NCBI GenBank assembly: GCA_020723995.1
Contig: DYHT01000004.1
Span: 1 to 45,734 of the forward strand
Source: Chloroflexus sp.
Lineage (GTDB): Bacteria; Chloroflexota; Anaerolineae; Anaerolineales; Villigracilaceae
Length of the DNA stretch: 45,734 nucleotides
Direction: 5' to 3'
Positions 1 through 7,145 of this stretch are shown piece by piece (position 1 is the first letter of the stretch; every line of letters begins with the position of its first letter). The notes below the pieces were generated by a model, which ran no database searches, was not told where the DNA came from, and was given only the letters and a program-made list of their open reading frames with translations. The translations under genes were made by a program, and so were the position numbers.

Positions 1-1
1 A

Positions 2-115
2 AGAACACTTGATACCGGCAAAGAGCTTCAGGCTGGCTACAACATCCGGACGTTCTTTGCCCGCCACGTCTTGAAACAAGGCGGCCTGGCCATCAAAAGC
101 CCGCTGGACGGCTGA
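2..115 (+). CDS. possible 3' end of an unidentified gene (partial)
   Basis: An open frame enters from the left window edge and stops at a TGA at 113-115, giving 37 residues that end in KSPLDG. The composition looks protein-like (TGKELQAGYNIRTFFARH), but I do not recognise a family and no start is inside the window. The frame overlaps the distal part of the minus-strand mntP remnant, whose MntP homology has already ended there, so the plus-strand reading may be the real one for bases 1-115. Low confidence because of the short length. Confidence 0.25.
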   Translation, partial: RTLDTGKELQAGYNIRTFFARHVLKQGGLAIKSPLDG

Positions 116-495
116 TTTTCCAATTGGACATTGTCGGAATTCAATATGTTGTGGGGGGCGGTTACGGATTCATAGCGCAAACCGAACAGCGACACCAGTC
201 CGGTCACCACGCCGATGACCACCGCCGGGTACCAGATGGTCACGCCAATCAAACCCAGGCTCAGGCCAATCGCCAGCGCGTCGATGCTGACGGCAATCGA
301 GAGCATCACCAGCGTCCAGCCGCGCGAGGGATCGGCCTTTAGTTCTTCAGCATCGGCGCGCAAGCCGGAATGGATCATACGCAGGCCGACAAAAGCCAGC
401 AGGCCGAAAGCCACCCAGTGATCGTAATCGGCTATGTAATGCACGATGGTCGTCCCTGCCAGCCAGCCAATGAGCGGCATGATGAACTGGAACAA
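37..495 (-). pseudogene. truncated MntP-type manganese efflux protein
   Basis: The frame contains the core of the MntP/DUF204 manganese efflux family: FQFIMPLIGW, DHWVAFGLLAFVGLRMI and the second-repeat motif SIDALAIGLSLG. MntP is normally about 185-190 residues with six membrane helices. Here homology begins at NFG-LFQ (about base 504), missing the first helix with its conserved Asp, and a stop lies just upstream in frame. Homology ends at LFGLRY (about base 172), after which 44 unrelated residues follow instead of the last helix. A TTG at 493-495 is the only possible start. It lies 25 bp downstream of the kinase gene on the same strand. Loss of both ends argues for a non-functional remnant; an assembly deletion is the alternative. 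Confidence 0.75.
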
Positions 496-520
496 CCCAA
501 AATTTACTTGTTACTTTCTT

Positions 521-2260
521 TTACGCCTGCCAGACTCTGAAATCTTTCAAGCTCGAACCGCCGACGAATTCACGCAAAATCGAGTTATCGGGGATCAAAT
601 CTGTTTCCACCGGCAAGAACCATTCCAGGAATGCCAGCAGGCGCTTGGCCTCGATATATTCCGGCGTGGCATGCGGCACCTGTCGCAGCAACGGCTCGGT
701 CAGTGGTCCGAGGACGGAAAGTTCGTAAACCAGCGCTGAGTTGAACATCACGTCCGCGTTTTCTTGATAAGGGAAGATATTGCGCCCCTCGCCGCGCGTC
801 ACCGAATCCCAGCGGCTGATGGTCTGTTGAGCGGTGTAGCCGCGCTCGCGCGCATCGCGGACGATGCGATGGATCAGGCGCGTGTCGGTAGTCGAGACGC
901 GGTTGTGGCGGTCGAGATTGAGTTGCGTCAGGCATGAGACGTAGATGCGGAAGGCGCGGCCGGCCAGAGGTGCGGGCAGCAGGCGGGGGTTCAGACCGTG
1001 AATCCCCTCCATGATAATGAGTTGGTCGCGACGCAGTTGAATAACGTCGCCGGGTTCCTGTTTTCCAGTTTTGAAATTAAAGTGCGGCAACTGCACGGCC
1101 TGCCCGGCGACGAGACGCTGCAAATGGTCCCCCAGCCGGTTCAGGTCGAGGGCTTCGAGCGCCTCGAAATCGTACTGGCCGTTCGCGTCGCGCGGGTTCT
1201 TCTCGCGGTCAACAAAATAATTGTCCAATTCTAGGGCGAAAGGCGAAATGCCCAGCGCCAGAAGCTGGACAGCCAGCCGGCGCGAAAAGGTGGTCTTGCC
1301 AGACGATGACGGGCCGGAAATGAGGATAAGGCGGGTATGCTCACATTTATCGGCAATCTGACTGGCAATGGAGGCAATGTTCTGCTCGTGGAGAGCCTCA
1401 GAGACCAGGATGATCTTATGGATGCGGCCGGCCTGGATAGCATCGTTCAACGCGCCGACGCTGTCAATGCCCAGGCGCTCCAGCCACTGGCCGTACTGGC
1501 GGAAAGCAGCCAGCAATTTGGGATACTCGGGCATGGGTATTAGCTCAGTCGGCGCGCTGCGCTGCGGGAAGCGCAAGGTGAAACCGCCGTTGGCCGGGAT
1601 CAAGTTGAACCAGCGCAAGTAACCGGTGGATGGCACCATGTAACCGTGGTGATAGTCGAGGTGATCGCCCAGGCGGTATAGCGTGACATAATCCTTGCGC
1701 CGGTGGGCCAGTAAGCGCACCTTGTCAGGATAATTCCGCTTTTTAAAGTACTCGATACTCTCAGCCAGTGGGTGCGTCTGACGCTCGAAGGGCAAATCCT
1801 GTTGAACAAGGTCACGCATGTGTGTTTCGAGTTTTGTCAACTCCTCGGCGCTCAGCGGCGGGCGATCACTGGCATGACAGTAGTAGCCGCCCGAGGCGAC
1901 CGAATGATCAATCAATAACCGGGCATTCGGGAAGAGATCGGCGAATGAGACCTCCAGCAGGAAGGTGAGCGAACGACGGTAAATGCGCGCCCCGTCCGCG
2001 TCGGCCATGCTGACCGCGGCCAATTTGGAATCCATCTGGATCGAAAAGGTCAATTCGCGCAGTTCGCCGTTGACGATTGCGGCGACAACCGGCGCGGGCA
2101 GTGACCCCTCGGCGGTCGCCCCGGGGCAGGCTCCGGCAACTGCGTGCAAAAACTCGCCCGCGCTCGCTCCGCGCGGCCCGCACAGGACGCAGCCATCCGG
2201 CAGGTGGACTTCGACTGTGTCGCGGGGTTGAACGGATCGAATAGAAGATTGCTTGCTCAT
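521..2260 (-). CDS. TGS-domain uridine/nucleoside kinase fusion
   Basis: A cytosolic kinase of the uridine kinase/phosphoribulokinase family joined to threonyl-tRNA-synthetase-like N-terminal modules (579 aa). Residues about 10-85 resemble a TGS domain and about 95-220 the second additional domain of ThrRS, with a degenerate GGYYCHASD motif. Residues about 308-560 are the kinase, with a clear P-loop GPSSSGKTT at 316-324 and the substrate-side motif LDNYF followed by YDFEALEALD. This arrangement is a known family in Firmicutes, Thermotogae and related phyla, annotated as nucleoside kinase; the physiological substrate is usually assumed to be uridine/cytidine and is not proven here. The gene starts one base after the panE stop, so the two are probably co-transcribed. 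Confidence 0.88.
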   Translation of the reverse strand: MSKQSSIRSVQPRDTVEVHLPDGCVLCGPRGASAGEFLHAVAGACPGATAEGSLPAPVVAAIVNGELRELTFSIQMDSKLAAVSMADADGARIYRRSLTFLLEVSFADLFPNARLLIDHSVASGGYYCHASDRPPLSAEELTKLETHMRDLVQQDLPFERQTHPLAESIEYFKKRNYPDKVRLLAHRRKDYVTLYRLGDHLDYHHGYMVPSTGYLRWFNLIPANGGFTLRFPQRSAPTELIPMPEYPKLLAAFRQYGQWLERLGIDSVGALNDAIQAGRIHKIILVSEALHEQNIASIASQIADKCEHTRLILISGPSSSGKTTFSRRLAVQLLALGISPFALELDNYFVDREKNPRDANGQYDFEALEALDLNRLGDHLQRLVAGQAVQLPHFNFKTGKQEPGDVIQLRRDQLIIMEGIHGLNPRLLPAPLAGRAFRIYVSCLTQLNLDRHNRVSTTDTRLIHRIVRDARERGYTAQQTISRWDSVTRGEGRNIFPYQENADVMFNSALVYELSVLGPLTEPLLRQVPHATPEYIEAKRLLAFLEWFLPVETDLIPDNSILREFVGGSSLKDFRVWQA

Positions 2261-2261
2261 C

Positions 2262-3368
2262 TTACTCCTTCGAGAGGGAAGCGTATTTTATCACCAATGC
2301 GAGTAATTTCTCGGGCTGGCGGCCGAACTCGGTCAGAGGGATTTCACCGCGCGTCAGGGCCAGGAGCGTATTGTTGAGCACGCGGTTCACAGGCGTCGGC
2401 CGGCTGTATTTTTCGCCGCAGCGCACGACTGCGCCGTTGAGATAATCCACTTCGGACTGGCCGCGGCCGGAGTGCAGGTCAATATGAAATGAGGGCATCT
2501 TCCCGCCGCGCCCGCCACCGGCCGCCCTGCCAAGCAAAGGACGTGCGATGAATGCGGGCAGGCGTGTTGCCAGCGCCAGGGCGCGTACCGGCGTACCGGG
2601 CAAATCCACGACTTTGATGCCCTGCGCTTTCATCACGGTCAGCGCCTCACGCAGCATTTGCATTTCGAGGGCAAACAGGCGCGGGTCGGCAAAAACCTCT
2701 GCCGGAGTCATGTCCAGAATGGCAGCGGTGGCATCGGCAATGAGATTGGTCAGCATTTTCGACCACTTCATTTCTGCCGCGCGGGGGTAAAGACGGGCGC
2801 TCAAGTACGCTCTGTCCAACGCCTCGACCAACCGTCCCGAAAGCGTGTGACCGGCGGCGATCCCTACCCCGCGCAATCGTTCGAGGACGATATCCCCAGC
2901 GGCGCGGCGGCCGATAGAGCTGGTCACTGTGCCGTAGATGACTTTGTCCATGCCCAGGACGGCCGCAATCGCAGGCTCGTTGTCCACGCCATTTTGCAGG
3001 CATAAAACCGGCGGCATTTTCTCGGCGTAAGGTTTCATCCCTTCCAGCGCGGCAGCCGTATCGAAGGATTTGAGGGCCAAGATGGCGACATCGAATGGGC
3101 CGTGAGTCAGAGCATCGGCTAGTGAGTCTGTGCAAACGAAGGATGAAGGATGAAGGATGAAGGATGAAGATTCTGTCTTCTGCCTTCCGCTTTCGTCTTT
3201 TATCAATTCGAGGCGTAAACCACGTTCCTGCAATGGCTTGGCTGCTGGCAATTGTTCGATGAAAACCACCCGATGCCCGGCCAGCGCCAGCGAGCCGCCG
3301 ATGTAGGTGCCAATCGCGCCTGCACCGAAGGTCAATACAGTTAATCGGTGAATATCGGATGTTTGCAA
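2262..3368 (-). CDS. 2-dehydropantoate 2-reductase family protein (PanE/ApbA-like)
   Basis: An NAD(P)H-dependent ketopantoate reductase-like protein; in the canonical pathway this makes pantoate for CoA. The Rossmann motif GAGAIGTYIGG lies about 14-24 residues from the chosen start, and the C-terminal half has the family's EMKWSKMLTNLIADAT helix. No ATG is available nearby; I chose TTG at 3366-3368 because a GGAG sits five bases upstream, giving 368 aa. That is longer than the usual ~300, partly because a tandem heptamer repeat inserts a run ending SSSFILHPSSF after the first beta-alpha units. Pantothenate-specific function is uncertain, since many PanE-like proteins act on other 2-keto acids. 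A second paralogue lies at 18153. Confidence 0.8.
   Translation of the reverse strand: MQTSDIHRLTVLTFGAGAIGTYIGGSLALAGHRVVFIEQLPAAKPLQERGLRLELIKDESGRQKTESSSFILHPSSFVCTDSLADALTHGPFDVAILALKSFDTAAALEGMKPYAEKMPPVLCLQNGVDNEPAIAAVLGMDKVIYGTVTSSIGRRAAGDIVLERLRGVGIAAGHTLSGRLVEALDRAYLSARLYPRAAEMKWSKMLTNLIADATAAILDMTPAEVFADPRLFALEMQMLREALTVMKAQGIKVVDLPGTPVRALALATRLPAFIARPLLGRAAGGGRGGKMPSFHIDLHSGRGQSEVDYLNGAVVRCGEKYSRPTPVNRVLNNTLLALTRGEIPLTEFGRQPEKLLALVIKYASLSKE
3138..3165. repeat. tandem heptamer repeat inside panE-like gene
   Basis: Four perfect copies of GAAGGAT (3138-3165) followed by a degenerate fifth. The length is in frame with the host gene, so the repeat is translated as SSFILHPSSF on the minus strand. 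The same heptamer peptide is, from general knowledge, a recurrent intergenic repeat in Chloroflexota. Confidence 0.85.
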
Positions 3369-3399
3369 GATTACTCCAAGTCGGGATGGGATTGACCGG

Positions 3400-3608
3400 C
3401 TAGCGCACGCGCCGCTTCCACTCCTCTTTAAACTGCAACTGGCGGGGGCTTTCACCGGATACGAGAGCCAGGAAGTCAGCCAGCAAGCGATTGAACCTGG
3501 CGCTTTCGTCCAACATCGGGAAGTGGCCGGATTGCTTCAGGACGATCTGGTGGAAGTGCGCCGGCATTCTTTTCCAGCAGCCAGTCTGTCAGGTCGGGGG
3601 GAGAAGCT
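3400..3608 (-). pseudogene. alpha/beta hydrolase C-terminal remnant
   Basis: Read on the minus strand, the last about 50 codons before a TAG at 3400-3402 encode HQIVLKQSGHFPMLDE followed by NRLLADFLAL, the His-containing C-terminal end of an alpha/beta hydrolase. Upstream the coding sense (PDLTDWLLEK) continues in a different frame, so there is a frameshift near 3570. It is then abruptly joined to a response-regulator fragment at about 3608. No start, nucleophile elbow or N-terminal half remains. It overlaps no intact gene and lies about 30 bp upstream of the panE start. Confidence 0.65.
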
Positions 3609-3707
3609 GTTACTGGCCGCGACCACCTCATAGCCGGAGAAGCGCAGGGTGAAAATGATCAGATCACGGATATCGCGTTCGTCTTCTGCAATCAGTATCT
3701 TTGCCCT
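3609..3707 (-). pseudogene. response regulator receiver remnant, start codon lost
   Basis: Thirty-two codons encode AKILIAEDERDIRDLI and then TLRFSGYEVVAASN, the first third of a CheY-like receiver domain with the acidic pocket (EDE). A good Shine-Dalgarno AGGAG lies at 3715-3719, and seven bases later, exactly where ATG is expected, the sequence reads AGG (3705-3707). The receiver ends after the second strand and is fused to the hydrolase remnant, so the phospho-acceptor Asp, the conserved Thr and the Lys are missing. It sits downstream of the V4R gene and was presumably part of that signalling operon. Confidence 0.7.
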
Positions 3708-3740
3708 GTTGTCACTCCTTAGCTTGATATAAGGGCAATG

Positions 3741-3891
3741 GTAACTATTCAGGCCTGTCATGCTGAGGAGCGTTTTTCCCTGGCACCGACCGCCAGGACG
3801 GTGTGCGACGAAGCATCCCCCACGCTGGAGGGGACTCTTCGCTCCGCTCAGAGTGACAAATCGGTGTACTCAGCGCTGGCTGAATAGTTAC
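3741..3891. mobile_element. MITE-like element with 12-bp terminal inverted repeats (copy A)
   Basis: The 151-bp segment begins GTAACTATTCAG and ends CTGAATAGTTAC, a perfect 12-bp terminal inverted repeat. Inside are the paired TGTCATGCTGAG and CTCAGAGTGACA motifs and the CHSERSEES-coding repeat found in many bacterial genomes. It has the same ends and interior plan as the element at 8437-8568. Flanking 8-mers (GGGCAATG and TACGATTG) do not match well, so no target duplication is visible here. It supplies the C-terminal tail of the V4R protein. Confidence 0.75.
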
Positions 3892-4497
3892 TACGATTGT
3901 ACATGTTTCGTCGCCGCGGGCAATACAAAGTTTTTCTTCGACATTGAAAAATTTTCCGCTGCCGATCCAGTAAAGCGCCTCCTGCAGCAGACCGACAGCC
4001 AGGTGGCAGGCTGGATCGGCCGTCTGGCGCTGCCAGCATAACGGACAACGCTCGATGTGCCAGAAGATGTTCTTATCGTCAATCTCCAGCCGGAGGCGTT
4101 GGTTGGTGAATTGATTGAATAAGCCGGCTAAAGTCTGGCTGCCGGCCTTTAATTTGACCGGCAGAGGCAGAAGCCGGAAGGCCAGGTCAGTCAGGCCAAG
4201 TTGCGGGCCGAACTCGCGCAGCCCGTAGCTGAAACAGGCGCGGCCAGTACGCAGGGCTATGCCGCGTCCGCCGCGCGGCCCGTAGGCCTCTTCCAGGACG
4301 CTTTGGATGCGGCTGATATGCTCGCTGGGAATGTGCAGATCCTGGTTGTGCGGAGGATAATTGTTGATGTAACCCGTTAGAGAGGCCAGGTTGAGTACCG
4401 CGTTCACCCCACTGCGGCCGATTATCTCCTCCAGCGCCAATAGCACAATCCGCCCGATGCGATTCGGATAATAAAAACTCGTCGCGGTTTTACTCAT
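3745..4497 (-). CDS. V4R-domain sensor-like protein
   Basis: A 250-aa protein whose residues about 150-205 match the V4R (4-vinyl reductase) small-molecule-binding domain, ending with HLAVGLLQEALYWIGSGK and VEEKLCIARGDETCTIVV. The Cys/Gly-rich end is typical of V4R. The N-terminal 140 residues resemble the alpha-helical part of heme-NO-binding/V4R-like proteins (GRSGVNAVLNLA). The last about 40 residues (ICHSERSEES and beyond) are encoded by an inserted MITE and are not part of the ancestral protein. The start ATG overlaps the upstream hydrolase stop as ATGA, indicating translational coupling. Likely a ligand-sensing component of the DUF4388-GTPase operon; the ligand is unknown. Confidence 0.7.
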   Translation of the reverse strand: MSKTATSFYYPNRIGRIVLLALEEIIGRSGVNAVLNLASLTGYINNYPPHNQDLHIPSEHISRIQSVLEEAYGPRGGRGIALRTGRACFSYGLREFGPQLGLTDLAFRLLPLPVKLKAGSQTLAGLFNQFTNQRLRLEIDDKNIFWHIERCPLCWQRQTADPACHLAVGLLQEALYWIGSGKFFNVEEKLCIARGDETCTIVVTIQPALSTPICHSERSEESPPAWGMLRRTPSWRSVPGKNAPQHDRPE

Positions 4498-4926
4498 ATT
4501 GATAATTTATCTTCGTCCAGGAATTTCTTGAGTTTGTGCATGAAGGCCTCCGGTTTGTCCAGCATGATAAAGTGACCGGCCTGAGGGAAGCGCTCGATGC
4601 GCGCCTGGGGAACACCTTCCTGCAGTGGCTGCCACTGTTTTGGATGGACAATGTTATCCCGGTCACCGAACATTCCCAGCACCGGGATTTGAATTTTCGG
4701 TCACCGGCGAGCCGACCACGACCACCTGGCTGACCCGCGCCGGGTATTGGATGGCAACCGACAGGGCGACTGTGCCTCCCATGCTGTGACCAACCAGCGG
4801 GAGATGAGACATCGTTTCCTGCCATAGCCCCCATGAGCCCAGCCACCCGTGAAGCAAGATAACCGGCCGTCCGCGCCCAAAAACCTCATAATGTACAATG
4901 CCTTGATCGGTGGTGATAGTGGACAC
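4494..4926 (-). pseudogene. alpha/beta hydrolase with internal deletions
   Basis: The first frame encodes HYEVFGRGRPVILLHGWLGSW and then passes in frame to PLVGHSMGGTVALSVA, the nucleophile elbow GHSMGG. About 40 residues normally found between these blocks (strand 4 and the catalytic-pocket loop) are absent. After VVVVGSPV the frame breaks, and a second frame supplies MFGDRDNIVHPKQW and AGHFIMLDKPEAF, the Asp and His blocks, with the cap domain missing. So the triad residues are recognisable but two blocks are deleted and the frame is broken. The terminal TGA overlaps the V4R start. The GTG at 4924-4926 is the likely original start. Confidence 0.75.
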
Positions 4927-4949
4927 GCGGGCAACAATTTATGGAGAGG

Positions 4950-5492
4950 CTACTTCTCTCCACGCTCCATTTCAGCCAGAATACTGTAGAGGAGTTCCAG
5001 CAGTACAGTCTTGACTGCATCGCGCTCGGTGGCGGTGCAAGGCAGCAGCTTGATCTTTGCATCCACCCGCAGGGCATGGCGGATATCGTCAACTCCCCAG
5101 GCATCTGTCATATCCTGTTTGTTGGCGGCTACCACGTAAGGGGTCGGCGCGTAGGCCCTGAAGGTTTCAAGGATGGAACGCGCCTCGCGGAAGGTCTCCG
5201 GGCGGGTGCTGTCCACCATGACAATAAAGCCCAACATGCCTTCGGAGAGGATCTCCCACATGAAGTCGAAGCGTTTCTGGCCGGGCGTCCCGAAAAGATA
5301 AAGCACCAGGTCTTCGTCTACGGTGATGCGGCCAAAGTCCATTGCCACTGTCGTCGCCTCTTTGACGGATTTTTCAGCCAGGGTGGATATCTTCCGTTCG
5401 GTCGAGACGACGTCGATTTCACTCACGGATCGGATGAACTCGGTTTTTCCGGCATTAAAGGGGCCAGTGACGACCATTTTGACTGTTTGCAT
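4950..5492 (-). CDS. Ras-like small GTPase (MglA/COG2229 type)
   Basis: A 180-aa cytosolic GTP-binding protein. G1 is GPFNAGKT at residues 10-17, switch I has EATTVAMDFG around 45-54, G3 is FGTPGQ at 67-72 (TPG in place of DxxG, as in MglA and COG2229 proteins), and G4 is NKQD at 124-127. The length is typical of the family. These GTPases act as molecular switches in polarity and signalling complexes. It lies 21 bp downstream of the DUF4388 gene and upstream of the hydrolase/V4R/response-regulator genes, which suggests a ligand- or phosphorylation-linked switch. The regulated process cannot be read from the sequence. Confidence 0.88.
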   Translation of the reverse strand: MQTVKMVVTGPFNAGKTEFIRSVSEIDVVSTERKISTLAEKSVKEATTVAMDFGRITVDEDLVLYLFGTPGQKRFDFMWEILSEGMLGFIVMVDSTRPETFREARSILETFRAYAPTPYVVAANKQDMTDAWGVDDIRHALRVDAKIKLLPCTATERDAVKTVLLELLYSILAEMERGEK

Positions 5493-5513
5493 GATAGCTG
5501 TCCTCGAGAGAGG

Positions 5514-6329
5514 TTAGAGTGAACGAATGCGGTTGATCAAGCGGTTGACGAGCAATCTTTGCTCATCCTTATCTTCGGTGGGGAAAACACGCACGGACTG
5601 CGGCGGCGCCGCGCCCTCCGGCCGGATGATCTCTACCAGGCCGGCTTGCAGAAGTCCATAGATGATGCGGCGGATTTCCAGATCGTTCATCTTGGTGGCG
5701 CTGGCAATCTGATGGATGGTGTTTCTTGGGTTTACGTATGAAACAACGCGCCACTCCTCGACGCTCAAGTTGACCTTGCGCAGGTTGGCTCCCGGACGGT
5801 CGGCAAATTTAAGCGCCATATCCAGGCTGGGGATTTCGTCCTGCAATTGCTCCCACTCGCGTAAGGCACGCGAGCCTTCGATGATCAGATTCTCCAGGTC
5901 GAGACGGACGTTGATGCGGTCCGCCGGCGGCAGGGTTTCACTATCAAAGTGGAACAGGCCCTCCACCCAGGTGAACAAGCGGTGGACGACCTCGCTGAAA
6001 TACTGCTGAAGATTGTCCAGGATATCTTCCTGGGAAACATAGCCGGCGTTAATCAACAGCAGGCCCAGTTCTTTATCGGTGAAGTTGCCGACGCGTTGTT
6101 GGAGGAACTTAAACTGGCTGGCGGTCAGTTTATTGGCTTTGTACAGGATGGTTGCCAGCCGGCTGTCTTCCTGGCCGATCTGAGCATAGGCGAGTTTGCC
6201 GTCGCGAAATGAAACCCTGGCTGTTTCACTGGGAGCTTCGACGACAAGAGTCCCGGTTTTGCGAGCCAGGTTGATCAGGTTCAGGAGTTGGGTAATACTG
6301 AAATCACGCAGGTTGCCCCGAAGAGCCAT
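5514..6329 (-). CDS. DUF4388 (PatA-N-like) domain protein
   Basis: A 271-aa protein opening with a DUF4388 domain (MALRGNLRDFSITQLLNLI, then GTLVVEAP and VSFRDGKLAYAQIG), followed by helical segments. A winged-helix-like region follows at about 185-240 (NPRNTIHQIASATKMNDLEIRRIIYGLLQAGLVE is the sense of that segment). DUF4388 is found in bacterial signalling proteins such as cyanobacterial PatA and in gliding/GTPase operons. It is the first gene of the minus-strand signalling operon and is driven by a near-consensus promoter at 6386-6414. A role as adaptor or effector for the adjacent GTPase is an inference from gene order. Confidence 0.8.
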   Translation of the reverse strand: MALRGNLRDFSITQLLNLINLARKTGTLVVEAPSETARVSFRDGKLAYAQIGQEDSRLATILYKANKLTASQFKFLQQRVGNFTDKELGLLLINAGYVSQEDILDNLQQYFSEVVHRLFTWVEGLFHFDSETLPPADRINVRLDLENLIIEGSRALREWEQLQDEIPSLDMALKFADRPGANLRKVNLSVEEWRVVSYVNPRNTIHQIASATKMNDLEIRRIIYGLLQAGLVEIIRPEGAAPPQSVRVFPTEDKDEQRLLVNRLINRIRSL

Positions 6330-6385
6330 GTGCAGGCCTCAAAGAGTGCCCCCGTGGGGGCAAAATTGGGTTGGATAGTGGAATC

Positions 6386-6414
6386 ATTATACATGCAAGG
6401 ATGACATGCGTCAA
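6386..6414 (-). promoter_or_regulatory. near-consensus sigma-70-type promoter for the DUF4388-GTPase operon
   Basis: On the minus strand: TTGACG (6409-6414), a 17-bp spacer, then TATAAT (6386-6391). The DUF4388 start lies about 57 bp downstream. Confidence 0.75.
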
Positions 6415-6531
6415 AGGGTCTTTGGAAATTCCCGCGCATGGGAGAAATTGGCCGCCGAAGCCGTGTGTTATAATTTCCACCTGCGACGAATAAATCTGGT
6501 TCATTGGGAATCGCCGTGACTAAGACCTTTT

Positions 6532-6665
6532 GGACACGGATTACACCCTGGCCTAGCCCGCCAGGGCAGGCGGACGGACACGGAAAAACACGGATTTTTA
6601 ATGCTTTTTTCCGTGTGAATCCGTGAAATCCGTGGCATCCGTGTACCCCCGCAGTTCGGGGGTGT
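6532..6665. repeat. intergenic repeat cluster (ACACGGATT/AATCCGTGT type)
   Basis: The 393-bp gap between the divergent DUF4388 and selW-like genes contains many copies of ACACGGA and its complement (for example 6533, 6578, 6587 and 6609-6642), a short CCCTGGC...GCCAGGG palindrome near 6546 and a GTACCCCC/GGGGGTGTAC palindrome near 6642-6666. No protein-like frame is present, and most of the space is explained by these repeats plus the two promoters. Confidence 0.6.
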
Positions 6666-6722
6666 ACAGAATCACGGCAACTCCCAAAGAGCCATAAATC
6701 TTTACTTGGTGGAGAAGTCAGC

Positions 6723-6965
6723 ATGTTGCTCAAGATATCAATCGTATACTGTGCAGTTTGACATTACACCGAACGGGCCGTGAGCCTGGCAGCGGATTTG
6801 CTCAAGAACTTCGAAGCTGAGATCGAGACCCTCAGCCTGGTACCCTCGGATGGCGGCCGGTTTGAGGTCACGGTGAATGATAAACTGGTCTATTCCAAGT
6901 TCCAGACCGGGCGCCACGCCGAACCGGGCGAAGTGATCGGCCTGGTACAAGAGTTGTTGAAGTAG
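6723..6965 (+). CDS. SelW-like (Rdx family) selenoprotein, UGA read as Sec
   Basis: An 80-residue redox protein of the Rdx/SelW thioredoxin-like family. Starting at the ATG at 6723 (GGTGGAG upstream), the frame reads ISIVYCAV, then TGA at 6759-6761, then HYTERAVSLAADLL. It continues without another stop to the family's GGRFEVTVNDKLVYSK and GRHAEPGEV blocks. The TGA falls exactly on the second redox position of the family CxxC/CxxU motif (C10, U13), so selenocysteine is the simplest reading. Automatic calling would truncate it to a GTG start at 6780, removing the active site. A candidate bacterial SECIS hairpin follows the UGA. Function is presumed thiol-based redox chemistry; the partner is unknown. 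Confidence 0.85.
6774..6788 (+). promoter_or_regulatory. candidate bacterial SECIS hairpin
   Basis: Downstream of the UGA at 6759-6761, bases CGGGC (6774-6778) pair with GCCTG (6784-6788), including one G-U pair, around a five-base loop CGTGA. The loop starts 17 nt after the UGA and has G in its second position. Both match the known bacterial SECIS rule (G in the first two loop bases, loop about 16-37 nt after UGA). The stem is short, so folding should be confirmed. Confidence 0.55.
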
Positions 6966-7121
6966 GGCGGGATTCTTTCCCGCCAAAGACTGGCGGGATT
7001 CTTTCCCGCCAAAGACCGGCGAGATTGGAATCCCGCCAAAGACCGGCGAGATTGGAATCCCGCCAAAGACTGGCGGGATTGGAATCCCGCCAAAGACCGG
7101 CGAGATTGGAATCCCGCCCTA
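6966..7121. repeat. array of six palindromic 26-27-bp repeats
   Basis: About six tandem units of the type AAAGACCGGCGAGATTGGAA plus TCCCGCC, each with a GGCGGGATT/AATCCCGCC palindrome. The first two units carry TTCTTTCCC in place of TTGGAATCCC. The same palindrome recurs at 45621-45690. It fills the whole gap between the selW-like gene and trpS and may fold into serial hairpins in the read-through transcript. Confidence 0.85.
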
Positions 7122-7145
7122 CATTTTGATTTTGTGAGGCAAAAC

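Noticed and set aside
1534-1560. Sequence GGGTATTAGCTCAGTCGG looks like a tRNA D-arm
   Set aside because: It lies inside the kinase gene, has no anticodon or T-arm downstream and the acceptor stem cannot be paired.
6966-7121. CRISPR array suspicion
   Set aside because: Units are contiguous with no unique spacers and are internally palindromic; no cas genes are present.
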